Assembly (NCBI RefSeq): GCF_945605565.1
Contig: NZ_OX216966.1
Location: forward strand, 4,580,001 to 4,644,000
Length of the DNA stretch: 64,000 nt
Direction: 5' to 3'
DNA from: Paenibacillus dendritiformis
Lineage (GTDB): Bacteria; Bacillota; Bacilli; Paenibacillales; Paenibacillaceae
The position numbers and the translations under genes are program-made. Position 1 is the stretch's first letter; each line of letters starts with the position of its first letter. Shown piece after piece: positions 44,188 to 52,782 of the stretch. Below the pieces are notes generated by a model that was not told the origin of the DNA, did not search any database, and saw only the letters and a list, made by a program, of their open reading frames with translations.

Positions 44188-45117
44188 ATGGAATTTCGGC
44201 AACTACAATATGCGGTGCAGATTGCGCAGGAACGCAATTTCTCGCGGGCAGCCGAGAAGCTGCATATCGCCCAGCCCTCGCTCAGCCAGCAGCTGTCCAA
44301 GCTGGAGAAGGAAATCGGGGTGCTGCTGTTCCGCCGCACCACCAACTCGGTCGAGCTGACGCATGCCGGCGAGATCTTCGTCGATCGCGCTCAGAAAATA
44401 TGGGATGCGATGGAGCAATTAAAAAGCGAGATGGCCGATATCAGCCAGACGAAAAAAGGAAAGGTCGTCATCGGGACAATGCCGATTACGGGCTCTCACC
44501 TGCTCCCTCACGTGCTTCCTTCGTTCCATTCCATCTACCCGGATATCGATCTCGTGCTCGTGGAGGATACGTCTACGTCCAATCTCGAGCGGATGACGGC
44601 GCAAGGAAAAAACGATCTTTGCCTGCTCTCGCTGCCGCTGACCGATCCGGCCCTGACCTGGGAGCCGCTCGTCGATGAGGAGATTCTGCTCGCCGTCCCA
44701 AGCCAGCATCCACTCCTGCCGCAGAACGGAGCTCCTGTCGAGGAGGTTCCGCTCGCTTCCTTGCAGGATGAGCCGTTCATCCTGCTGAAGCGAGGACAGG
44801 GCTTCCGGCAGCTGACGATGGATCTGTGCGAACAGGCCGGCTTCCGGCCCAATGTCGTATTCGAGAGCAGCAATATCGAGACCGTGCAATCGCTCGTCGC
44901 CGCAGGAATGGGGGTCGCGCTCGTCCCCGCGTTCATCGCGCGGGCGCCGCGCATCGAATTCGTCCCCGCCTACTTGCCGCTGGCCGGACGCCCCGCCCGT
45001 ACCCTCGTCATCGCCTACCGCGAAGGCCGTTATATGTCTCATGCGGCATCGGCGTTCATGCAGACCTTGAAGAGCATGGTTGCAGAGCGGTTCGGCGGCC
45101 GGGCCGGAACCCCTTAA
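44188..45117 (+). CDS. LysR family transcriptional regulator
   Basis: A 309-aa LysR-type regulator with an N-terminal winged helix (1-60: 'MEFRQLQYAVQIAQERNFSRAAEKLHIAQPSLSQQLSKLE') and a periplasmic-binding-like effector domain (about 90-300). GGAGG precedes ATG 44188. It is divergent from leuCD with palindromic sites between them, so it is a plausible regulator of leucine synthesis, by inference from position only. A stem-loop follows the stop. Confidence 0.9.
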   Translation: MEFRQLQYAVQIAQERNFSRAAEKLHIAQPSLSQQLSKLEKEIGVLLFRRTTNSVELTHAGEIFVDRAQKIWDAMEQLKSEMADISQTKKGKVVIGTMPITGSHLLPHVLPSFHSIYPDIDLVLVEDTSTSNLERMTAQGKNDLCLLSLPLTDPALTWEPLVDEEILLAVPSQHPLLPQNGAPVEEVPLASLQDEPFILLKRGQGFRQLTMDLCEQAGFRPNVVFESSNIETVQSLVAAGMGVALVPAFIARAPRIEFVPAYLPLAGRPARTLVIAYREGRYMSHAASAFMQTLKSMVAERFGGRAGTP

Positions 45118-45124
45118 ATGAAGA

Positions 45125-45160
45125 ACAGCCCCGAGACCGCTTATGACGGTTCGGGGCTGT
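45125..45160. terminator. Bidirectional hairpin between lysR-type and nagZ-like genes
   Basis: ACAGCCCCGA (45125-45134) and TCGGGGCTGT (45151-45160) form a perfect 10-bp stem with further inner pairing (GACCG/CGGT). It lies between two convergent genes, 7 nt after one stop and 8 nt before the other. Confidence 0.75.
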
Positions 45161-45168
45161 ATGTCTGT

Positions 45169-47052
45169 CTATGGAAGCGCGACCGGCAGCTTGCCTGCGG
45201 GCGGTTCGGCAGAGAAGAGCGCCTTGACGCCGGCGCGGAGGTTACTGGACGTCGTCCCGTAGACGGCAATGCCGAGCGGGATATCGGGCAGTTCGGCGAT
45301 ATCGTACGGTGTTCCGACGGATAGCACCGCAGCCGCAACGTCCTGCTCCGCTGCGGCCTGGAACCAGCTTATCACCGTCTCCGCGCTGCTGCGATCATGA
45401 TGCAGGTCTTGCGTCACCCAGACCGCGATGGCCCCGGACGGCCATTGCCGGGGGGATGGGACCTCCGCTGGAGTCCGCGCTTCGACCTGAATGCTCCCCC
45501 CGGCCGCAGCGGAAGCGGCCCCTTCGATCTCGCGCTGTACGCGCTCCAGTACCGTCCGCTGATCCCCGATGAGGATGACGCGGCGGCCATCCCCGCGAAG
45601 CAGCGGCAACTTCGTCTTCACTCCGGTTCCCCATACGGTGGCCGCTTCGGCCGCGATGCGGTCGGCCGTCTGCTCCGCCGAGCCTGACTGAAAATATGCC
45701 TCGGCTCCCTGGATTGCATCTTCCAGCGGCACGGGCGGGGAGGCCGTGTCCGGCAGCAGGCCGTACTTCCGCTTCATCCGCAGTATTCTGCGGACGCTGT
45801 CGTCAATCCGGGCGGCCTCAATCTCGCCGGCATCCACCGCCCGGTGTATCGCGCTCACCGCCGCGGCCGGCTCCGGCGGCATCAGAAGCATGTCCGCCCC
45901 TGCCTTCACCGCCATGACCGCCGCTTCCTCGCTCCCGAAGTGATCGGCGATGGCCTTCATATTGAGCGCATCCGTCACGATGACCCCCTGGAAGCCAAGC
46001 TGTTCGCGCAGCACGCCGGTCAGCAGATGCGGCGACAACGTCGCCGGAAGCGTAATCGGCTTCCCGTCCAGCTTCGAGACGGCCGTCGCCGGTTCCAGCT
46101 GCGGCACTTGAATATGCGCGCTCATGATCGCATCGACGCCTTCCGCGATGGCGGCCCTGAACGGCACCCATTCGATGGATTCGAAGCGAGAGAGCTCGTA
46201 ATCGAGCTTCGGAAGCCCAATATGCGAATCGGTCGCCGTGTCGCCATGCCCGGGGAAATGCTTGGCCACCGCAGGCAGCCCGGCGGCATGCATGCCGACG
46301 ATGAACGACTTGACGAAGTCTGCCACCTGCTCCGGATCCGATCCGTACGAGCGGAGGCCGATAACCGGATTGTCCGGATTGCTGTTGATGTCGGCGACCG
46401 GCGCGAAGTCCAGATTGATCTCCAGCTTGGCGAGCATCTGGCCGAGCACTTCCCCCGTCTCGGCGGCCGCTCCCGGGCGCCCCGTCGCGCCGATCGCCAT
46501 ATTGCCGTTCATCGCCGAGGCGAAGGGCAGCCGTGTGACGATGCCGCCCTCCTGATCGGTGCTCATCCATAACGGAATGGCAGCCGTCTGCTGCAAGCGG
46601 CGATTCAGCGTCAAAACCGAGCGGATATCCGGAATATCGCCTCGGAACAGGACGACCCCGCCGGGGCGGAGCTTCTGCATCGCTTCCTCCAGCTGGACGC
46701 CACCGGCTTCCTGGGCGACTGCCTCCAAATCGACCATCAGCATTTGACTGATCCGCTCATCGAGCGACATGCCAGACAGCGTCTGTTCAATGAACGCCTT
46801 CTCCTTCTCCTTCTCCTTCTCCTGTTTGGCGATCGCTCCATCGTTCCCTGCCGGTGTCCCGCCCGGTGACGCAAGGCCGCTACCGGCGCCTGTTCCGGGA
46901 CCTTCCGCCGGTCCTGCCTGAGGCTGGAGGGCGATCCAGGCGCCGAGGCCAACGGCCGCGACAAGCAGCACCAAGGCCAGGATGATGAACTTCCGCCGGG
47001 CTCCGCCTCGCCGTGTCCGGCCGTGCCGGTTCGAACGCGGAGGCGTGCTCAT
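45169..47052 (-). CDS. Glycoside hydrolase family 3 beta-N-acetylhexosaminidase (NagZ-like), membrane-anchored
   Basis: A 627-aa protein: Arg-rich start, TM anchor (about 24-43), Gly/Pro/Ala linker, a KEKEKEKE tract (about 77-85) encoded by a hexanucleotide microsatellite, then a GH3 domain. The NagZ hallmark is 'KHFPGHGDTATDSHIGLP' with the mobile-loop Asp-His pair; 'STDQEGGIVTRLP' and 'VIVTDALNMKAI' (nucleophile Asp) follow. A GH3 C-terminal domain ends it. It likely trims GlcNAc from wall muropeptides. Start 47052 overlaps the amidase-like gene stop as ATGA. Confidence 0.88.
   Translation of the reverse strand: MSTPPRSNRHGRTRRGGARRKFIILALVLLVAAVGLGAWIALQPQAGPAEGPGTGAGSGLASPGGTPAGNDGAIAKQEKEKEKEKAFIEQTLSGMSLDERISQMLMVDLEAVAQEAGGVQLEEAMQKLRPGGVVLFRGDIPDIRSVLTLNRRLQQTAAIPLWMSTDQEGGIVTRLPFASAMNGNMAIGATGRPGAAAETGEVLGQMLAKLEINLDFAPVADINSNPDNPVIGLRSYGSDPEQVADFVKSFIVGMHAAGLPAVAKHFPGHGDTATDSHIGLPKLDYELSRFESIEWVPFRAAIAEGVDAIMSAHIQVPQLEPATAVSKLDGKPITLPATLSPHLLTGVLREQLGFQGVIVTDALNMKAIADHFGSEEAAVMAVKAGADMLLMPPEPAAAVSAIHRAVDAGEIEAARIDDSVRRILRMKRKYGLLPDTASPPVPLEDAIQGAEAYFQSGSAEQTADRIAAEAATVWGTGVKTKLPLLRGDGRRVILIGDQRTVLERVQREIEGAASAAAGGSIQVEARTPAEVPSPRQWPSGAIAVWVTQDLHHDRSSAETVISWFQAAAEQDVAAAVLSVGTPYDIAELPDIPLGIAVYGTTSSNLRAGVKALFSAEPPAGKLPVALP
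46797..46823. repeat. In-frame hexanucleotide microsatellite
   Basis: CTTCTC-type units recur about 4.5 times inside the NagZ-like gene and encode alternating Lys-Glu in the linker between membrane anchor and enzyme. Slippage would change linker length without a frameshift. Confidence 0.75.
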
Positions 47053-47903
47053 GCCCGCTCCTGGGCGGATACGGGCTTCCCGATCCCGCGGTACAACGCT
47101 TCCCGCCGATCCGCAAATACAGGAATCCGGCTGCGAACCTCCTGGACGGATGATAGCGGGATATCCGCGTAAATATCCGTTTCTTCTTCTTCCGCCCCCG
47201 CGATGGTCTCTCCCCAAGGATCAAGCACGACCGAATGGCCGAAGAAGGCGGACGCGGTTCCGTCCGCTCCTACGCTTGTGCCAACCCGATTGCAGGCAGC
47301 GATGAACATCTGATTCTCGATGGCCCGGGCCGTCAGCAGCGTGCGCCAGTGGTGAAGGCGCGGATGCGGCCACTGGGCCGGCACGAACAGCACCTCGGCC
47401 CCGTCAAGGGCCAGCGTGCGCGCCAGCTCCGGGAAGCGCAAATCATAGCATATGATGGCCCCGCACGCCACGCCATCCAGTTCAAAGCGTCCCAGCAAGT
47501 CTCCCGCAGTCAAATACGAATGCTCATCCATCAACCGGAACAGATGAGTCTTATCATATTGAGCCGCAATCCGTCCCTGGCGATCCGTCACATACAAGCG
47601 GTTATAGAAGCGGCTTCCTTCACGCACCGATACCGATCCGCCGATAATATTCACTCCATATCGGGCGGAAAGCGCCGACAGCAGCTCCCGCGCCGCTTCC
47701 CCTCCGGGATCTGCCAATTGATCGAGCTTTTCCAGCGCATAGCCCGTATTCCACATCTCCGGTAGCACAATGACGTCAGGCCGGGCACCCGGACTGTCCA
47801 TCACTTGCTCAATGCGGCGCTTTACGCGGTCCGCGTTGCGATCCGGCTCTCCGATGCTGACATCCATTTGAATCAGGCATATTCTCCATGCTTCCGGCTT
47901 CAT
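47049..47903 (-). CDS. mtnU: Carbon-nitrogen hydrolase (MtnU-like omega-amidase)
   Basis: A 284-aa nitrilase-superfamily amidase. The catalytic triad is visible: Glu in 'VLPEMWNTGYAL', Lys in 'YDKTHLFRLMDEH' and Cys in 'AIICYDLRFPELAR'. It resembles Bacillus YkrU/MtnU, linked to methionine salvage, and it lies about 750 nt from divergent mtnE. Its product would deamidate alpha-keto-glutaramate-like acids formed by transamination with glutamine. ATG 47903 fits the family N-terminus (AAGGAG 12 nt upstream); ATG 47954 is possible. The symbol is inferred from similarity and context. Confidence 0.78.
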   Translation of the reverse strand: MKPEAWRICLIQMDVSIGEPDRNADRVKRRIEQVMDSPGARPDVIVLPEMWNTGYALEKLDQLADPGGEAARELLSALSARYGVNIIGGSVSVREGSRFYNRLYVTDRQGRIAAQYDKTHLFRLMDEHSYLTAGDLLGRFELDGVACGAIICYDLRFPELARTLALDGAEVLFVPAQWPHPRLHHWRTLLTARAIENQMFIAACNRVGTSVGADGTASAFFGHSVVLDPWGETIAGAEEEETDIYADIPLSSVQEVRSRIPVFADRREALYRGIGKPVSAQERA

Positions 47904-48035
47904 TCGATTGACACGCTCCTTCGTTCTGTCCAGTTTTTCCACACTTTCCTTCATGATACCTTTTCATGGAATGGAGTCAAGCCGGACACACTATAGAAGG
48001 TCTATTACCGCACCGAAAAGAAAGGAGTTTTCCTT

Positions 48036-48536
48036 ATGATAAGACAAGCAATTCGAGCTGCGGCTGCCGCGCTGCTGATCGGGGCCTTCGCTTGGGCCGG
48101 CGTCTCCGGCGCATTCCCTGCGGAATTCGAGACCGGGAATACCGCCCCGTCGTCGAAGGTTCCTCCCGTTCAGCTGTTCGACATGCAGCAGGAACGCATT
48201 ATTAAGACGATTCCGAACCAGGAAGAACATCAGGCTGCCGCCCGGGAATGGCTTCAATCCGTTACCGGTCTCGCTCCCCAGTTGACGATCGACAGCCGCT
48301 GCGGCTATATCGTCCGCATCCCGCTCGAGGCGCCCGTAGAGATCAAGCTCCCTTCGGCTGAATTGAAGACGAAGGATGTGTTCTTAATCTACTGTCCGGA
48401 CAGGGATCCGTTGCTCCTGGTCTTCTCCGAGCAGCGCAAGCCGTTCCTGCTGCGCATCTCGTCGAACGTGAAGCCGTTCATGCAGAAGCTGCTGGCACCG
48501 GCCTCCCCTCGGCAAGTGACGCCTTCCAGCAACTGA
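48036..48536 (+). CDS. Exported hypothetical protein
   Basis: A 166-aa protein with a Sec-type signal (about 1-25: AAAALLIGAFAWAGVSGA) and a mature region without recognised motif ('HQAAAREWLQSVTGLAPQLTIDSRCGYIVRIPLEAP...'). A repeated 'I.SR.GYIVRIPL' / 'FLIYCPDRDPLLLVFSE' pattern suggests a beta-sandwich. AAAGGAG is 8 nt before ATG. It lies between mtnU and mtnE. I do not recognise the family. Confidence 0.7.
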   Translation: MIRQAIRAAAAALLIGAFAWAGVSGAFPAEFETGNTAPSSKVPPVQLFDMQQERIIKTIPNQEEHQAAAREWLQSVTGLAPQLTIDSRCGYIVRIPLEAPVEIKLPSAELKTKDVFLIYCPDRDPLLLVFSEQRKPFLLRISSNVKPFMQKLLAPASPRQVTPSSN

Positions 48537-48655
48537 CTATCGGGACGGCTGCTTCCTTCTCATCGTATGAAAAAGAGGTATACACTTCCGGCAAAACATG
48601 CTAAATTATCGTTAATCTTCGCGCTTGGCGATATTTGTGTCTGGAGTGAATTACG

Positions 48656-49846
48656 ATGAAGCCTACTATACCTACAATCGTGCCGGCCGATCGGATGAAC
48701 GGTCTGCCGAAGCAGTTCTTCGCCGCTCTGGTAGCGCGGGCCCAGGCGAGAGTCGCGGCCGGTCACGACGTGATTAATCTCGGGCAGGGCAATCCCGATC
48801 TGCCGACGGCTCCGCATATCGTCGCCGCCCTGCAGGAAGCGGCTGCGAATCCGTTATACCACCGCTATCCCCCGTTCCAGGGCTACCGCTTCCTCAAGGA
48901 GGCCGTCGCTGAGCGGTACATGGCCGATTACGGCGTCGAGCTGGATCCGGATACCGAAGTCGCCGTTCTCTTCGGCGGCAAGACCGGGCTCGTGGAGATA
49001 AGCCAAGTCTTGCTGAACCCGGGCGACGTATGTCTCGTTCCGGATCCCGGCTATCCTGATTACTGGTCCGGCGTCGCATTGGCCGGCGCCGAGATGGTCA
49101 TGATGCCGCTGCATGAGGCGAACGGCTATTTGCCGGATTATGAGCGGATTGACGCCGCATGTCTGGCACGGGCGAAGCTGATGTTCCTCAATTATCCGAA
49201 CAATCCGACATCGGCCGTCGCGGATCGCCCGTTCTACGAGGAGACGATTCGCTTCGCTGAACGGAACGGCATTGTCGTGGCGAGCGATTTCGCTTACGGC
49301 GCCATCGGCTTCGACGGCCACCGTCCGATCAGCTTCCTGGAGCTTCCGGGAGCGAAGGAAGTTGGCGTCGAGTTCTATACGATGTCCAAAACCTACAATA
49401 TGGCCGGCTGGCGCGTCGCCTTCGCCGTGGGCAACGCCGAGATCATCCGGCTCATCAATCTGATGCAGGACCATATGTACGTCAGCCTGTTCGGCGCGGT
49501 GCAGGCCGCGGCGGCGGCCGCGCTCACCGGACCGCAGGAATGCGTCCGGGAGCTGTGCGCGGTCTATGAGTCACGGCGCAATGCACTCTATGCGGAGCTC
49601 CACCGCATCGGCTGGAACGCACAGCCGCCGGCCGGCTCCTTCTTCGGCTGGCTTCCGGTTCCTGCCGGATTTACGTCCGCGTCCTTCGCCGATCTGCTGC
49701 TGGAGCAGGCGAATGTGGTGACGGCGCCGGGCATCGGATTCGGCGAACACGGCCAAGGCTATGTCCGGCTCGGCCTGCTCGCGCCGGAGGAGCGGCTGAT
49801 CGAGGCGGCGGAACGCATCGGAGCGCTCGGTCTGTTCGGCGGCTGA
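48656..49846 (+). CDS. mtnE: Methionine salvage aminotransferase
   Basis: A 396-aa fold-type I PLP aminotransferase that converts 2-keto-4-methylthiobutyrate to methionine, closely resembling Bacillus MtnE (YkrV): 'ARVAAGHDVINLGQGNPDLPT', 'EVAVLFGGKTGLVE', 'PDPGYPDYWSGV', 'FLNYPNNPTSAVA', the PLP Lys in 'YTMSKTYNMAGWRVAFAVGN', and a C-terminal 'APGIGFGEHGQGYVRLGLL'. GGAG precedes ATG 48656. No S-box (SAM riboswitch) consensus is visible in the 119 nt upstream. It ends about 70 nt before the proline operon promoter. Confidence 0.92.
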   Translation: MKPTIPTIVPADRMNGLPKQFFAALVARAQARVAAGHDVINLGQGNPDLPTAPHIVAALQEAAANPLYHRYPPFQGYRFLKEAVAERYMADYGVELDPDTEVAVLFGGKTGLVEISQVLLNPGDVCLVPDPGYPDYWSGVALAGAEMVMMPLHEANGYLPDYERIDAACLARAKLMFLNYPNNPTSAVADRPFYEETIRFAERNGIVVASDFAYGAIGFDGHRPISFLELPGAKEVGVEFYTMSKTYNMAGWRVAFAVGNAEIIRLINLMQDHMYVSLFGAVQAAAAAALTGPQECVRELCAVYESRRNALYAELHRIGWNAQPPAGSFFGWLPVPAGFTSASFADLLLEQANVVTAPGIGFGEHGQGYVRLGLLAPEERLIEAAERIGALGLFGG

Positions 49847-49915
49847 CATGGCATCCGATCTGCCGTGAATGGACAAAACTCCGTCCAGCAGTGACAATCC
49901 ATCTCTAGCCGCCGC

Positions 49916-49945
49916 TTTACACGTCTCCGAATCGCATGGTATTCT
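49916..49945 (+). promoter_or_regulatory. Sigma-A promoter of the pro-mtn operon
   Basis: TTTACA (49916-49921), an 18-nt spacer and TATTCT (49940-49945), about 55 nt upstream of the T-box Stem I. Confidence 0.6.
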
Positions 49946-49999
49946 AATGGTAACCGCGCCGCCGCATGGAACGGCAGGCGCCGGATACATGGAACGCGA

Positions 50000-50297
50000 T
50001 GACAGGACCAGTACGCAACCAAGTCATGCCCAGAGAGCGGATGCCCCGGCTGCAAGCACCGCCGTTGAACGTTGCGGAACCTATCCTTGAGCGGTCAGCG
50101 TAAGCGATGAGTCGCGAAGCTGAACGGCAGCCCCGTTATCGGCAGGAAGCAGGAAGCGGAGAAATCCCGCGGAAGGCCGTTGATCATCGGCAGCAACATG
50201 CTGCAATGGCCGGCAGACGCAGGAGTTATGTCCGTCTTCAACAAAGGTGGTACCGCGGAAGAACAACTTTCGTCCTTTATAGGACGAAAGTTTTTTT
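50000..50297 (+). ncRNA. T-box riboswitch, proline (CCU) specifier
   Basis: A complete T-box leader. Stem I base pairs AGGA (50004-50007)/TCCT (50084-50087) and GCAAC (50015-50019)/GTTGC (50071-50075). Between them lies a specifier loop with the loop-E AGTA (50010-50013) opposite GGAA (50076-50079). The specifier is CCT (50080-50082), a proline codon, followed by A. The apical GGCTGCAAGC motif is at about 50058. The T-box AAAGGTGGTACCGCGG is at 50243-50258. The terminator stem is AACTTTCGTCCT/AGGACGAAAGTT (50265-50292) with seven T. Uncharged tRNA-Pro would allow read-through into proB. Confidence 0.92.
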
Positions 50298-50350
50298 ATA
50301 TTCCGCAACAAGTATAGAAGCACGCAGTATAACGGCAGGAAGTGATTGAA

Positions 50351-51451
50351 TTGCAACGCATCGTAATGAAAATCGGAAGCAGTTCCCTTACGTCGGACAA
50401 TGGCGGCCTCGATCGCGATCGGGTCTCCTTTTATGTCCGGGAAATGATCTCCTTGCGCCAACGCGGCGCCCAGGTGGTGCTGGTCACCTCCGGAGCGGTT
50501 GCGGCCGGCTTCCGGCATATCGGCTACCGGGAACGGCCCAAGCAGCTGCACGAGAAGCAGGCGGCCGCCGCGGTCGGGCAGGCTCTGCTAATGCAGGCGT
50601 ACCAGGAGGAGCTACAGCTGCACGGAGTGCCCGCGGCTCAAATTTTGCTCACCCGTTCCGACTTCGCGAACCGCCGCCGGGGCCATAACGCGTATATGAC
50701 GCTGCAGGAGCTGCTCGCCCGGGATGTCGTCCCGATTATTAATGAGAATGATACCGTCTCGGTCGAGGAACTGAAATTCGGCGATAACGACACGCTCTCG
50801 GCGCTCGTCGCCAATCTGGTTCATGCGAACCGGCTTATTATCGTCACCGATACGGACGGCTTGTATACGGCCGATCCGCGGACGAATCCCGAGGCGATCC
50901 GCTTCGAGCGCGTCGAGCAGATCGACGAGGATCTGTATGCATATGCCGGAGGGGCAGGCTCCTCCGTAGGTACGGGCGGCATGAGGTCGAAGCTGGACGC
51001 GGCGCGCATCGCCATGCGCGGGGGCGTCCCCGCCTTCGTCGGCAAGGTTAATGAACCGGGCGATCTCCTGCACGCGGTGGACGGCGATGGAAAAGGCACC
51101 TATTTCGACACCCACTTTCATGCGCTGCCGATGAAGAAGCAGTGGCTCGGCTTCCATTCGACGGCTCATGGGCGCATCGGCGTCGATGCCGGGGCGGAGC
51201 AGGCCCTGCTGGAGAAAGGCTCCAGCCTGCTGCCCGCCGGCGTCCGTTCGATCGAGGGAGAATTCCATTCCGGCGACGTGGTCGAAGTCATCGGACCCGA
51301 TGAGCGGCTTATCGGCAGAGGCATCGTTAATTATGATTCGGATCAGCTGCGCACAGCGGCCGGCTGGTCGAGCGATGAAGTGATGAAGCGGATGGAGGTG
51401 CACCGGATTGAAGTCATTCACCGGGACGAATGGGTAACCCTGCGTTCCTGA
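50351..51451 (+). CDS. proB: Glutamate 5-kinase
   Basis: A 366-aa amino-acid kinase plus PUA domain, phosphorylating glutamate in the first step of proline synthesis. 'RIVMKIGSSSLTSDNGGL' opens the kinase; 'VTSGAVAAGF', 'NENDTVSVEELKFGDNDTLSA' and 'TDTDGLYTADPRTNP' follow; 'GTGGMRSKLDAARIA' ends it and the PUA domain covers about 275-355. I chose TTG 50351 because GGAAGTGAT is 8 nt upstream and it matches the family N-terminus; GTG 50342 is in frame but inside that site. First gene after the proline T-box. Confidence 0.94.
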   Translation: MQRIVMKIGSSSLTSDNGGLDRDRVSFYVREMISLRQRGAQVVLVTSGAVAAGFRHIGYRERPKQLHEKQAAAAVGQALLMQAYQEELQLHGVPAAQILLTRSDFANRRRGHNAYMTLQELLARDVVPIINENDTVSVEELKFGDNDTLSALVANLVHANRLIIVTDTDGLYTADPRTNPEAIRFERVEQIDEDLYAYAGGAGSSVGTGGMRSKLDAARIAMRGGVPAFVGKVNEPGDLLHAVDGDGKGTYFDTHFHALPMKKQWLGFHSTAHGRIGVDAGAEQALLEKGSSLLPAGVRSIEGEFHSGDVVEVIGPDERLIGRGIVNYDSDQLRTAAGWSSDEVMKRMEVHRIEVIHRDEWVTLRS

Positions 51452-51490
51452 TGTTTCGGCAAAAAATAGATTTTACAAGGAGGAACTACG

Positions 51491-52738
51491 ATGAGTGAAG
51501 TGCGTAACAAATCCGGTCTGGCGAAGCAAGCGGCCCAGATCATGAACCGGTTGACCACGGAGGAGAAAAATGCCGCCCTCCTGCAAATGGCGGATAAGCT
51601 GCTGGAGCAAGAACGCTCCATTATCGAAGCGAATGCGCAGGACTTGGAGAACGGCCGGCAGCAAGGCACCTCCCCTTCCCTGCTCGATCGGCTGGCCCTG
51701 AACAGCGCCCGCATCGAAGCGATGGCGGAAGGTCTGCGCCAGATTGCCGAACTGCCCGATCCGGTGGGCGACGTGCTCGAGACATTCACCCGTCCAAATC
51801 GCCTGCGGGTCGAGAAGATCCGGGTCCCGCTCGGCGTTATCGGCATGATCTATGAAGCCCGGCCCAATGTCACCGTCGACGCGGCCGGACTCTGCCTGAA
51901 GACCGGGAATGCGGTCGTCCTGCGGGGCGGCTCGGCCGCGATGGAATCGAACAAGCGCATCATTGCCGTGCTGCACGAGGCGCTGGCCGGGACGGCGCTT
52001 CCGGCGGACGCGCTGCAATTGATCGAAAATCCGGACCGCTCCTCGGTCGATGAAATGCTGAAGCTGAACGGATTGCTCGACGTCGTCATCCCGCGCGGGG
52101 GCGCTTCGCTGATTCAGAATGTCGTGCAAAATGCCACCGTTCCGGTGATTGAGACGGGTGCCGGCATTTGCCATACGTACATCGATGAATCGGCCCGTCC
52201 GGCGATGGCGGAAGCGATTGCCGTCAATGCCAAGGCTCAGCGCCCATCGGTCTGCAACGCCATGGAGACGCTGCTCGTGCATAAGGCATATGCGGCGCAG
52301 CATCTGCATGCGCTGCTTGAGCAGTTGCGCGTCCGGGATGTCGAGCTTCGCGGCTGCGAGCAGACGCGGGCGCTTGATCCGTCGGTGGCGCCAGCCGCCG
52401 AAGCGGATTATGCGACCGAGTACAACGATTACATCCTCAACGTGCGCATCGTTGATTCGCTCGATGCCGCGCTGGAGCATATTGCGCGTTACGGCACGAT
52501 GCATTCGGAGTGCATCGTCACCGAGAATGCTCAGCATGCCGAGCGCTTCCTGCAGGAGGTTGACGCCGCGGCCGTCTATCACAACGCATCGACCCGCTTC
52601 ACGGACGGATTCGAATTCGGCTTCGGCGCCGAGATCGGCATCAGCACCCAGAAGCTGCATGCGCGCGGCCCGATGGGACTGCCGGCTCTCACCTCAAGCA
52701 AGTACCGAATCTACGGAACAGGACAAATTCGTTCTTAA
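51491..52738 (+). CDS. proA: Glutamate-5-semialdehyde dehydrogenase
   Basis: A 415-aa NADPH-dependent reductase of gamma-glutamyl phosphate, second step of proline synthesis. The catalytic Cys is in 'KAQRPSVCNAMETLL'. 'GVIGMIYEARPNVTVDAAGL' and 'VIETGAGICHTYID' are diagnostic of ProA. AAGGAGG precedes ATG. It lies 39 nt after proB with no terminator between. Confidence 0.95.
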   Translation: MSEVRNKSGLAKQAAQIMNRLTTEEKNAALLQMADKLLEQERSIIEANAQDLENGRQQGTSPSLLDRLALNSARIEAMAEGLRQIAELPDPVGDVLETFTRPNRLRVEKIRVPLGVIGMIYEARPNVTVDAAGLCLKTGNAVVLRGGSAAMESNKRIIAVLHEALAGTALPADALQLIENPDRSSVDEMLKLNGLLDVVIPRGGASLIQNVVQNATVPVIETGAGICHTYIDESARPAMAEAIAVNAKAQRPSVCNAMETLLVHKAYAAQHLHALLEQLRVRDVELRGCEQTRALDPSVAPAAEADYATEYNDYILNVRIVDSLDAALEHIARYGTMHSECIVTENAQHAERFLQEVDAAAVYHNASTRFTDGFEFGFGAEIGISTQKLHARGPMGLPALTSSKYRIYGTGQIRS

Positions 52739-52782
52739 AAAAGAGAAGCTTAGCGAATCGATATGGATAGGAAGAGAGAGGA

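Noticed and set aside
48537..48655. SAM (S-box) riboswitch upstream of mtnE
   Set aside because: No match to the conserved 5' and core S-box segments in the 119 nt available.
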